From DAOTXS01 sp034433515 (GTDB taxonomy: Bacteria > Chloroflexota > Anaerolineae > UBA4142): 64,000 bases of DNA. The notes under the pieces were generated by a model. It had not been told where the DNA came from, did no database searches, and worked only from the letters and a program-made list of their open reading frames with translations. Positions 53,869-60,910 of this stretch are shown one piece after another. The stretch spans positions 1 through 64,000 of the forward strand of contig DAOUAL010000102.1 in assembly GCA_034433515.1 (NCBI GenBank), written 5' to 3'. The translations under genes were made by a program, and so were the position numbers. Numbering within the stretch: position 1 is the first letter of the stretch; every line of letters starts with the position of its first letter.

Positions 53869-55150
53869 CCAACGTGCCTTGGCGCGCGTCCCAGCGCAAG
53901 CCGCGCAAGGCGCGCACGCGTTCCAGACGACGCTCGAGATCCTGGGGGGTTAAAAATAGTTCGCGCGCGGCGTGCCATTGCCATGCCTCAATGGAGGGCA
54001 AGCCGCTCCATTCGCCAACGTCAATGTGTCGCATCAAGCGACGATCCACTTGGTCGAATCCGTCTTCGCGATCTGAGCCAACCCGCATCCGCAAATAGTT
54101 TTCGATAGCGTGCCAATCGTAGCCGGCACAACGCAATAGGGAGATGGGCGTTTCGGCAAGTGCAGCGAGAATATCGAACGCCGCCGGTTCGTCAAAGCGC
54201 TCAAAGGTCGAAGCGAGCAAGTCGAGTAACTCGCGCGCACCTCCGCGCAATTCTTCAATGATCGAGTCAGTGATAGCGCGCGTGTCACTGGTGGCTAGGT
54301 CGCCGTCGTTGTTGCTGAGCAGATTAAGCAGGGTAACCTTGCGCTGCCATTCGGTGATCTTGCCCACGTGAATAACACCGTACTGACTCAGATCCACGGC
54401 TTTGAGTGTCATCGCCAAAAACAGAAATGTTTTAGCGGTGATGGAGAGCGCGCATAAATCCGCGTCGGGAAAACGAAATTCGAGGTGAAACGGCAGAACA
54501 TTTCCCTGTTCATCGAAGCCGAGATGTTGGAGGTTGAGAAAGTTTTGATGTTCTGGCACGAGGTGACTTGCTTTGAGGGCAGCGTAGATTTCGCGCATCT
54601 GCATCGTGCCGGACGAATAGTTGACCATTTCCAGATGACTGCAATGATTGCGCCGCCGACATAACGCCTCGCGGCTTGCCCCGGCACTGGTCAGGAAGCG
54701 TAGTTCGGGGGCGTAGCGCCGCGTCAGATTCCACAGGTTGGCGAGAATGATTTCGGGGACCGGTTCGGCAAGGCCGGGGGTAAGCAGATGAAAGTGCAAG
54801 CCGCACGTGGCGCGCGGGCGTGCACCTTTGTTCAACAACAACGTCGTGATCGCGACGTACTGTCTGTGCAGCACGGAAAAATACGGCTGTCGCCCGATCA
54901 CGCGAATTTCAATACCGGCGTGTTCGGGTGTAACATCGAAAACGCCGTTTGCGCCGACGTGTTCGAAACTGCCGGAGGGTTGCAGCGCAGCACGGACGTC
55001 TGCTTCGAAATCGGGACGGAGGACTGTTTTGGGAGGGGCGACTTCGATCTCCGTCCCGATCTTGATGACGCGATACAACAGGTCTTTCCAGTACTTGGCG
55101 CTTGGTGGATCAAGGGTATCGTGACGCTGGAAAAAGATAGGGGCTTTCAT
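53855..55150 (-). CDS. Amidoligase-family protein (putative COOH-NH2 ligase, PF12224-like)
   Basis: A 431-residue protein of the glutamine synthetase-like amidoligase group. Visible features are KIGTEIEVAPPK with Glu34 and Glu36 (metal/ATP-binding strand), GIEIRVIG near 80, CGLHFHLLTPG with Cys116, His119 and His121, and HLEFRFPDADL near residue 222, the second Glu/Arg motif. These are the conserved positions described for predicted amide-bond-forming enzymes. The C-terminal 150 residues are helical and Arg-rich. It follows the GTPase/roadblock genes on the same strand after a 306-bp gap containing a MITE-like element. Substrates are unknown. Family assignment is by motif only. Confidence 0.75.
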   Translation of the reverse strand: MKAPIFFQRHDTLDPPSAKYWKDLLYRVIKIGTEIEVAPPKTVLRPDFEADVRAALQPSGSFEHVGANGVFDVTPEHAGIEIRVIGRQPYFSVLHRQYVAITTLLLNKGARPRATCGLHFHLLTPGLAEPVPEIILANLWNLTRRYAPELRFLTSAGASREALCRRRNHCSHLEMVNYSSGTMQMREIYAALKASHLVPEHQNFLNLQHLGFDEQGNVLPFHLEFRFPDADLCALSITAKTFLFLAMTLKAVDLSQYGVIHVGKITEWQRKVTLLNLLSNNDGDLATSDTRAITDSIIEELRGGARELLDLLASTFERFDEPAAFDILAALAETPISLLRCAGYDWHAIENYLRMRVGSDREDGFDQVDRRLMRHIDVGEWSGLPSIEAWQWHAARELFLTPQDLERRLERVRALRGLRWDARQGTLVFTS

Positions 55151-55243
55151 TCTGCAATTTGATTACACCGCATTGGCGGGAGGCCTGAGCCTCGCTTTCG
55201 CACCCTCGCCTGACCAATAAGCATGCGCGTCCCTGGAGCGGCT

Positions 55244-55343
55244 GGTGCAACAACATGAAATAGTTGCATACCAGACTGGGAAGACGGCGACAAACGTGGC
55301 TAAAAAATCAAGTTTCCACTACGCACTTTCATGTTGGTGCACT
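55244..55343 (+). mobile_element. MITE-like element, copy A
   Basis: About 100 bp with 17-bp terminal inverted repeats (GGTGCAACAACATGAAA at 55244-55260, complementary with two mismatches to 55327-55343). It is about 85% identical by eye to copy B at 57188-57289 in the opposite orientation; the similarity extends a few bases beyond the ends (ACTACTAGC on one side). It carries no ORF. It occupies the gap between the amidoligase gene and the Cys-rich output-domain gene, where I see no other feature. Confidence 0.78.
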
Positions 55344-55456
55344 ACTAGCCACGTGGTCTACGGGACGGCGCAGGTGCGAAATCTAGGCTGAGTTGCCGCT
55401 AATTGCGATCTCCTGACTTGGCATTCGTTGGTCCAGCGTGAATGATTTCACCGGCG

Positions 55457-55933
55457 CTATTTCATAAGTTGAAAGTTGATGGTGCAGGTTTGGGTCGCCG
55501 CATCCCACTGGCGTCCCAGCACGCGATGCCGCAGCCCCAAGCGCTTGCGCATGGCAGCGGCGGCAATGCCCATCGGGATGCAGGCAAAGGGTTGCACCCC
55601 TTCTGCCTCTAGCCGTTCTGTGGCTTGACGCAAACAGCAGTTTGTGCAGGCGATACTGATCTTGTCGCCTTCAATGTGAGTCACGCCACTCTTGATCACG
55701 CCGACCTCGTCTGCCAAGAGTCGGACGATTTCGTTCAAGATATCCTGGGGATTTTCACCAAGGACCTCGAGTCCACTTTCCTTCTCTAAAACGCTCAGGA
55801 GTTCCCCGCCGATAGTGTTCGTGGTAGCGAACGCTGATTCGCCGAACATATCCCACAAGCCCTTGATCATGCCGTACATCCCGATGTTGAATACTTTCAG
55901 CAAGCGTTCTTGCTTTTGTGCTTCGGTTGCCAT
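55457..55933 (-). CDS. Cys-rich sensor/output-domain protein (V4R/MetOD1-like)
   Basis: A 158-residue soluble protein: VFNIGMYGMIKGLWDMFGE, TIGGELLSVLEKESGLEVLG, DILNEIVRLLADEVGV, then a cysteine cluster in IACTNCCLRQATERLEAEGV with a further Cys in PFACIPMGIAAAAM. The layout recalls V4R or methanogen-output-type ligand domains, in which conserved cysteines bind a metal or small molecule. I hold this only tentatively. AAGGAGAGATCC precedes the ATG. It is the last gene of the PATAN-roadblock block. Confidence 0.5.
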   Translation of the reverse strand: MATEAQKQERLLKVFNIGMYGMIKGLWDMFGESAFATTNTIGGELLSVLEKESGLEVLGENPQDILNEIVRLLADEVGVIKSGVTHIEGDKISIACTNCCLRQATERLEAEGVQPFACIPMGIAAAAMRKRLGLRHRVLGRQWDAATQTCTINFQLMK

Positions 55934-55991
55934 TGGATCTCTCCTTCAAGAATATCGGATGAATGTGCGAATCCGTTCGATAGGGTGATTG

Positions 55992-56366
55992 TCATTTGGT
56001 GGGAATGGCATCCCACAACTGGTCCGCGTACTCGTTCATCAAAATACGCACGGAACCGAGCGTGGCGTTGCGTGTGACCGCCAAGCCCCAGTAGTACGAG
56101 CCGTTGCCCAAAAAGCGCGTGAGGATAAAGACCTTGTCGGTGGTAACCAACAGATCATCTACTGCGCCCATTCCGATTTGCCCCGACACTTTGGCCGCCA
56201 GTTTCATTACCATCGCGAAACGCGCGGATGCTTCGGTCGCATCGAAATCGGGGCTGACCGAGCCGCCCGCAATGGAAATGCCGTCCATTCCAACGACATC
56301 GGTCGAGACGAAATCACCGCCCAGCGAGGTACGGACTTCTTGAAGTAACTGATCAAGTTTAGCCAT
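55992..56366 (-). CDS. Roadblock/LC7-domain protein
   Basis: A 124-residue single roadblock domain: LLQEVRTSLGGDFVSTDVVGMDGISIAGG, FAMVMKLAAKVSGQIGMG, DDLLVTTDKVFILTRFLG and YYWGLAVTRNATLGSVRILM. The fold usually binds small GTPases of the MglA/Rab type as a dimer. The second domain of the protein encoded just upstream (56387) is clearly similar, indicating duplication. Confidence 0.85.
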   Translation of the reverse strand: MAKLDQLLQEVRTSLGGDFVSTDVVGMDGISIAGGSVSPDFDATEASARFAMVMKLAAKVSGQIGMGAVDDLLVTTDKVFILTRFLGNGSYYWGLAVTRNATLGSVRILMNEYADQLWDAIPTK

Positions 56367-56386
56367 TGTTGACGCTCCTGTGCTGT

Positions 56387-57103
56387 CTAGTGCGGCATGA
56401 CCTTGGCGACGCGTTCGGCATACAATTTGCTGATCAACCGCATATTGCCTACCTGTGCCGTCTTGCGCTCTGCCGCGATGCCCAAGTAAAACCCGCGATC
56501 CTTCAGAAAGCGTACCAACAAGTACGCGTCCTCCGTAGTGAGCAGAATGTCCTCTATGGTGCCTGCCCCTAACTTTTCAACTGACGTTTCGACGAGTTTG
56601 ACCAACAGAGTCATTTGGGCGTTGATGTTTTCGACATCCACTTTTCTGGAACGCGAGAACTGGCTCAAGCCGATCCCGTCCATCCCGACAACGGCTGTCG
56701 CGATAAAGCCGGTGACCTGGTCGCCCAGTTCTTTTAATACGTTGTCTAATTCCATTTGCTTGACCTCCGCCTGGATCTGGTCTTTGGTTTGAACATGTTG
56801 TTCATCGAGTCGGCGTGCACCTTCCAACAACAAGCCGGACCAGGTGCGGTGGATCGTGATCTGGGGTGGCACAATGCCCGACTCGAGTTCGAATTGTCCC
56901 TCTGTCCATGTGAGCACTCGATAAATGACCTCCTCTCCCTGCAACTCGCCCAGGGTGGCGTGCGCAATGTTACCGGCATCGAAAAAGATCGTCGCGGTCT
57001 CATCGTTGGCGCGAATCGTCAAACGCGCCCGTTTGCGCGCTTGGCAATTTTGTTGAATCAAATCCGCAAAGGTGATGTCTTGAAGATTTCCTTGTGTACT
57101 CAT
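56387..57103 (-). CDS. PATAN/DUF4388-roadblock fusion protein
   Basis: A 238-residue two-domain protein. Residues about 1-110 are a DUF4388/PATAN domain (GNLQDITFADLIQQNCQARK, ATIFFDAGNIAHATLGELQG, VLTWTEGQFELESG), which typically couples signalling inputs to GTPase or pilus control. Residues about 115-238 are a roadblock domain (FIATAVVGMDGIGLSQFSR, DILLTTEDAYLLVRFLKDRG). It starts downstream of MITE copy B and may therefore have lost or gained a promoter there. Confidence 0.87.
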   Translation of the reverse strand: MSTQGNLQDITFADLIQQNCQARKRARLTIRANDETATIFFDAGNIAHATLGELQGEEVIYRVLTWTEGQFELESGIVPPQITIHRTWSGLLLEGARRLDEQHVQTKDQIQAEVKQMELDNVLKELGDQVTGFIATAVVGMDGIGLSQFSRSRKVDVENINAQMTLLVKLVETSVEKLGAGTIEDILLTTEDAYLLVRFLKDRGFYLGIAAERKTAQVGNMRLISKLYAERVAKVMPH

Positions 57104-57187
57104 TGCCGTTATCGCTCGCCGTAAATCGTTGAGTCTTTTCTCGACCTTGGGGTGGCAAAGGCAACGGGTTTGGATTGTTGCGCTAGT

Positions 57188-57289
57188 AGTGCACCAACAT
57201 GAAAGTGCGTGGTAGAAACTCGATTTTTAGCCACGTCTGTCAACATCTTCCCATCAGTCTGGTAGGCAACTGTTTCATGTTGTTGCACT
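57188..57289 (-). mobile_element. MITE-like element, copy B (inverted relative to copy A)
   Basis: Same element as 55244-55343 but in reverse orientation: AGTGCACCAACATGAAA at 57188-57204 and its near-complement at 57273-57289. The TAG stop of the roadblock gene at 57288 falls at the edge of this copy, so insertion may have defined that C-terminus. Copies A and B together flank three genes (55457-57103). Confidence 0.78.
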
Positions 57290-57677
57290 AGGTCTGCCAC
57301 AGTTGTTGGATCACACGAATGGCGCGCGTCGTTGCGCGCCGGTAGGGGCGATCTTTGTCTGGCACCAGGATCGCCAATATCATTTTTTGTCCGCCCGCCC
57401 AAAAAGGGCGACAAACGAGTCGCAATCCATTGGCATCGAACAGAGTGAACTCGTCGGTCTCTGCCATGCCCAATTGGTCTTGCGCTTGCGAGACAGTCCG
57501 TTGGACGAGCGCGACGATGGCGGATTGCCTGTCTGTATCTTGCCCCGTGCCTGCAGCGGCAATGGGGAAGCCATCGCGATCCGCCAAGACCGCCATTGGA
57601 AAATTCCCTTCCAAGTTCATCTCGGTCAACACTTGGACAAGTTTAGTGGGACTCGGTAGAGCGTTGGGTGACGTCAT
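57288..57677 (-). CDS. Roadblock/LC7-domain protein
   Basis: A 129-residue roadblock protein: VQVLTEMNLEGNFPMAVLADRDGFPIAAAG, IVALVQRTVSQAQDQLG, DEFTLFDANGLRLVCRPFW and MILAILVPDKDRPYRRATTRAIRVI. It follows the GTPase gene by 10 bp. Its stop lies at the boundary of the MITE copy B. It is more diverged from the two roadblock proteins downstream than those are from each other. Confidence 0.82.
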   Translation of the reverse strand: MTSPNALPSPTKLVQVLTEMNLEGNFPMAVLADRDGFPIAAAGTGQDTDRQSAIVALVQRTVSQAQDQLGMAETDEFTLFDANGLRLVCRPFWAGGQKMILAILVPDKDRPYRRATTRAIRVIQQLWQT

Positions 57678-57687
57678 TAGAGTTTCC

Positions 57688-58275
57688 TCATTTCAATTCG
57701 CGTTGCACCGAATTCATTACACCACTCACAATTGCTTTGAGTGTATCTAACACGCCTTTGCCTTGCACGGCAATGGCTTCGTAACACGGATAGCCATTGA
57801 TTTGCAATGATTCTTTCAAATAATCGAGCGGCATCGCCGTTTGCAGATCACGTTTGTTGAACTGTACGACGATGGGTAACGTGGGTATGGGGATATGCAG
57901 CGCGGCGAGGTTGCTCTTCATATTTTCCCACGATTCCAGATTGTCGCTCAGCCGATTCATACCTGAATCGGCTACAAAGACGATACCATCCACACCGCGC
58001 AGAACGATGCGACGACTGGCTTCATAGTACACTTGCCCGGGCACCGTGTAGAGTTGGATCTTGGGGATTAGCCCGCTGATCTTGCCCAGTTCGAGTTGCA
58101 GAAAATCGAAATAGAGTGTGCGATCTTCGTGCGTCTTGAGCGAGACCAATTCACCGCGACGACGCGGATCAATCCGCGCATAGATCTGTTCCAGGTTCGT
58201 CGTCTTGCCGCTCAGCGCCGGTCCGTAGTAGACGACTTTGAGATTGAGTTCACGTAATTGCCAATTAACGAACAT
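57688..58275 (-). CDS. MglA-like Ras-superfamily GTPase
   Basis: A 195-residue small GTPase. G1 is YYGPALSGKTTN (Lys24, Thr25), the switch region holds HEDRTLYFDFLQ, G3 is YTVPGQVYY with Gly80-Gln81, and G4 is FNKRDL (Asn140-Asp143). The T-V-P-G-Q form of G3, in place of the D-x-x-G of Ras, is the hallmark of bacterial MglA proteins, which act as nucleotide-dependent polarity and motility switches. It overlaps the MglB-like gene by 11 bp and precedes a roadblock gene, the usual GTPase-GAP arrangement. Confidence 0.92.
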   Translation of the reverse strand: MFVNWQLRELNLKVVYYGPALSGKTTNLEQIYARIDPRRRGELVSLKTHEDRTLYFDFLQLELGKISGLIPKIQLYTVPGQVYYEASRRIVLRGVDGIVFVADSGMNRLSDNLESWENMKSNLAALHIPIPTLPIVVQFNKRDLQTAMPLDYLKESLQINGYPCYEAIAVQGKGVLDTLKAIVSGVMNSVQRELK

Positions 58276-58804
58276 CCGGTTCCTCTATCCAAATCGAATC
58301 CAGCGAGTCGTTGAGTTGATTGGCGAAATCATTGGCGTTCAAATCCGAATCGGGCGGATCCGCTTGTGGCAGTGGGGTATCAATGAGGTGTGCCAATTGG
58401 CGCGCCGTGTCCAGAGTCAACATTCGTGCCCAACCTAACGGCGTTTGGCTATTCGTTTGGACGAGGAGTGCCAGACGCTCGCCCACTTCGGCAATCAGGG
58501 TGTTCCTCTGTTGCCCCTGTCGCAAGACGAGTTGACAATCTTCGTACGCGCCAGTCAGTCGCGCGATTTCACGGCTGGCCGCCAAATCACCCGCGATGAG
58601 CGCGCCAAGCGCGTGAGGATCAATCGTCTCTTCGCTCCGCCCGCCCGCGGCGCGAAAGGCAATCATTTGTCCACTCACTTCAGTGAGAAAGACAAGGTGC
58701 GCGGGCAGTTTTTCGATCAGCGTATCTAACAAGCGCCCAATCGCATCGAGTTGTAGGGGATAGAGAATCAAATTCCCACGCAAGTGCAAACCTGAATCCG
58801 GCAT
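58265..58804 (-). CDS. MglB-like roadblock protein (putative GTPase-activating partner)
   Basis: A 179-residue protein with a roadblock domain at about 20-130: LLDTLIEKLPAHLVFLTEVSGQMIAFRA, ALGALIAGDLAASREIARLTG and RNTLIAEVGERLALLVQTN, plus an acidic C-terminal tail. This order matches MglB, the GAP of MglA. The stop overlaps the GTPase start by 11 bp. The C-terminal tail (DPPDSDLNANDFANQLNDSL) is not part of the fold. Confidence 0.8.
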   Translation of the reverse strand: MPDSGLHLRGNLILYPLQLDAIGRLLDTLIEKLPAHLVFLTEVSGQMIAFRAAGGRSEETIDPHALGALIAGDLAASREIARLTGAYEDCQLVLRQGQQRNTLIAEVGERLALLVQTNSQTPLGWARMLTLDTARQLAHLIDTPLPQADPPDSDLNANDFANQLNDSLDSIWIEEPDVR

Positions 58805-58814
58805 ATGTTTATCT

Positions 58815-59978
58815 CTACTCGGCTTCCAAATCGTCTAAATTGATCAGCCCCAACGCGCGTGCTTGTTCGTAAGTTAATATCGTATTGGCATCCTCCGGCG
58901 AAAGTGCAGAGGCGGTGGGCGCGGCTTTTGAACTGTCCTCTTCACGTTTTGGGGGCGGTTCCTCCGGGGTGCCTTGCGCGCGTGCGCGCCGGCGCGTTGG
59001 CGGATTGGCTTGCAAGAATGCATCCGGGTTGAAATCCTTAGAACGGCGAGCGTGCCGCTGGAGGGGCGCTGGTTCGCTGGGTTGAGTCTCCGCGGTGGCG
59101 GCAGACTGGTTCAAGCCCAATGCTTCATCCAGCGCGTTCGTAACACCGGCAGCCAGGTCTGCATCGAAACCGTCTCTGCCCACGCACATGGCTTGCTTGA
59201 CCAGGGTGCGGAGTTCGGCGATCGCACGGCGCAGGTAGAGCCATACCATTCCAATGCGGCTGGCGCTGCCATGCCGTTGGATTAGCAAGGCGAGGAAAAT
59301 GTGTTCGGTGATCTGAGTAGCATAGACTTCGTAATTTTTTCCTTCGTGAAAATGCAGATCGAAGGTTTCATCATCGTGCAGAATCCGCGACACTTCACTC
59401 GCCGCGCTCATCGTATTGCCCAACAGCGCGCGAAAGGCGGTAACATCGAACTCGCCCGTCTGCCCGGTCTCCGTCAACAGTTGTCCCGATTGATCGAAGA
59501 GATGAATACCCAACGCATCTACGTCCGCGCGCAAGGTTTCCATGCGTTCTTGAATGGCGCGCAGACCTTCTTCGGAAAAGGTGAGCAACTGGATGGGCAC
59601 CAATGGGGCGGCGGCTAGGGCTTGCTTGACGACGGCGATAAAACTTTTCATCCCAAAGGGTTTGGGGAGATAGGCATTGGCGAGTAGCTTGGCGCGCGCT
59701 TCGATTTGGGGGGAGCCGTAGGCAGTGATCAGAATGCTGCGCGTCGTCGGACTAAGGGTGGCTAAATTTTCCAGCAGTTCCAGTCCGCTCATCCCTCCCA
59801 TTCGCAAATCGGTGATGAGTAAATCGTAATGCGCCGCGCGGAGGCGTTCGAGCGCGGCTTCCGCCGAGTTGCACTGGTCAACGCGATAATCGTCTCCCTC
59901 CAACATCGTGAGGGCGCGCACCAGAACGCGCGCGACGTTTGCTTCATCTTCGACGATGAGAATGTGTTTGGCTGACAT
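58815..59978 (-). CDS. Response regulator: REC fused to a roadblock-like domain and a disordered tail
   Basis: A 387-residue protein. Residues 1-120 are a receiver domain (HILIVEDEANVARVL; phospho-acceptor Asp57 in LLITDLRMGGMSG; conserved Thr/Ala in ILITAYG; Lys in YLPKPFG). Residues about 140-265 read like a roadblock domain: METLRADVDALGIHLFDQSGQLLTETG, FRALLGNTMSAASEVSRILHD and EHIFLALLIQRHGSASRIGMVWLY. A charged, Pro-rich, probably disordered tail (about 295-387) ends in QARALGLINLDDLE. The fusion would let phosphorylation act directly on the GTPase module encoded immediately downstream. Confidence 0.8.
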   Translation of the reverse strand: MSAKHILIVEDEANVARVLVRALTMLEGDDYRVDQCNSAEAALERLRAAHYDLLITDLRMGGMSGLELLENLATLSPTTRSILITAYGSPQIEARAKLLANAYLPKPFGMKSFIAVVKQALAAAPLVPIQLLTFSEEGLRAIQERMETLRADVDALGIHLFDQSGQLLTETGQTGEFDVTAFRALLGNTMSAASEVSRILHDDETFDLHFHEGKNYEVYATQITEHIFLALLIQRHGSASRIGMVWLYLRRAIAELRTLVKQAMCVGRDGFDADLAAGVTNALDEALGLNQSAATAETQPSEPAPLQRHARRSKDFNPDAFLQANPPTRRRARAQGTPEEPPPKREEDSSKAAPTASALSPEDANTILTYEQARALGLINLDDLEAE

Positions 59979-60077
59979 TCGGAGGACATCCCTTTTGCCC
60001 TCCAGTATATCGAAAAACGCGCACGCGGGATCGTGGAGTTGGATTGCAAAAAATTCGGTGGAGTTGGGACTCGAGTC

Positions 60078-60910
60078 CTATTCTGCTTCTGGCGCGCAGA
60101 GGTAGCCGCGTCCCCGGATTGTGCGAATCAAGACCGGGTTTTGAGGATCAATCTCGATTTTTTGGCGGAGGCGGAAAATGTAGGGGCGGACGAGCGTTTC
60201 GGCTTCCAACTCAAGGTGTATTGCCAAACCTGTTGTGCGATCTGCTGACACGCCAGTGGTTGGTTCGCGGCATCCAGCAAACATTCGAGGACCCGCGCTT
60301 CGCCTTCGGTGAGTGACGCGCTGTGGGGCGGAGTGCGATTGACGATGACGATGCGCCGGGCGCGATCTAACGTCAGCAAACCGCGCTGATGAAAACGTTC
60401 ACGGGGCGGAGAGGTTGGGTGAGGCGGAATATTGGGGGGCAGGGCGGTGGTTTCAATCATTTCAACGGCGCGCAGCGCAGCGAGCGCGGTCTGGATGAGG
60501 TGCTGACGGCGTGTCTGCTGTGAGCGTTTTTGCAGTGCGTTTTGGATCGCCGCAATGATTTGATGCGCGCTCAGCGGTTTGATCAAATAATCGGTGGCAC
60601 CCGCTTTGACAGCGGCAATCGCGCTTTGCAACGTGGCGTGTCCCGTCAAAATGAGCAGGATCAAATCAGGGGCGATTTGGCGCGCGGCGCGCATCACTTC
60701 CACGCCATCCACGCCCGGCATCCGTAGATCGAGGATCATCAAATCGTACGCCGTGGCTTTTAACATTTCGAGCGCGCGTTGTCCCGACTCGGCACTTTCG
60801 GCGATATAGCCCGATAGTTCCAGCGCGCGCACCAACGGCGCTCGAATATTCGGTTCATCATCTACCACGAGAATACGCGCTGGGCTTGAATCATGGAATG
60901 GCTGAATCAT
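60078..60910 (-). CDS. OmpR-type response regulator, frameshifted in the DNA-binding domain
   Basis: The receiver domain (residues about 11-130) is intact: RILVVDDEPNIRAPLVRALE, acceptor Asp61 in LMILDLRMPGVDG, LILTGHATLQSAIAAVKAGATDYLIKPL. A winged-helix domain follows: LTEGEARVLECLLDAANQPLACQQIAQQVWQYTL. Near 60212 the reading moves to another frame and finishes the fold as ELEAETLVRPYIFRLRQKIE and VLIRTIRGRGYLCAPEAE. One restored base gives about 277 residues ending at 60078; as deposited the original frame runs to 60128 with a nonsense tail. The ATG overlaps the kinase stop (ATGA). It should control transcription in response to the kinase. Confidence 0.85.

Noticed and set aside
57109..57414. 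Minus-strand frame covering the MITE copy B and roadblock tail
   Set aside because: It is a by-product of the repeat sequence and ends of neighbouring genes, with no family resemblance.
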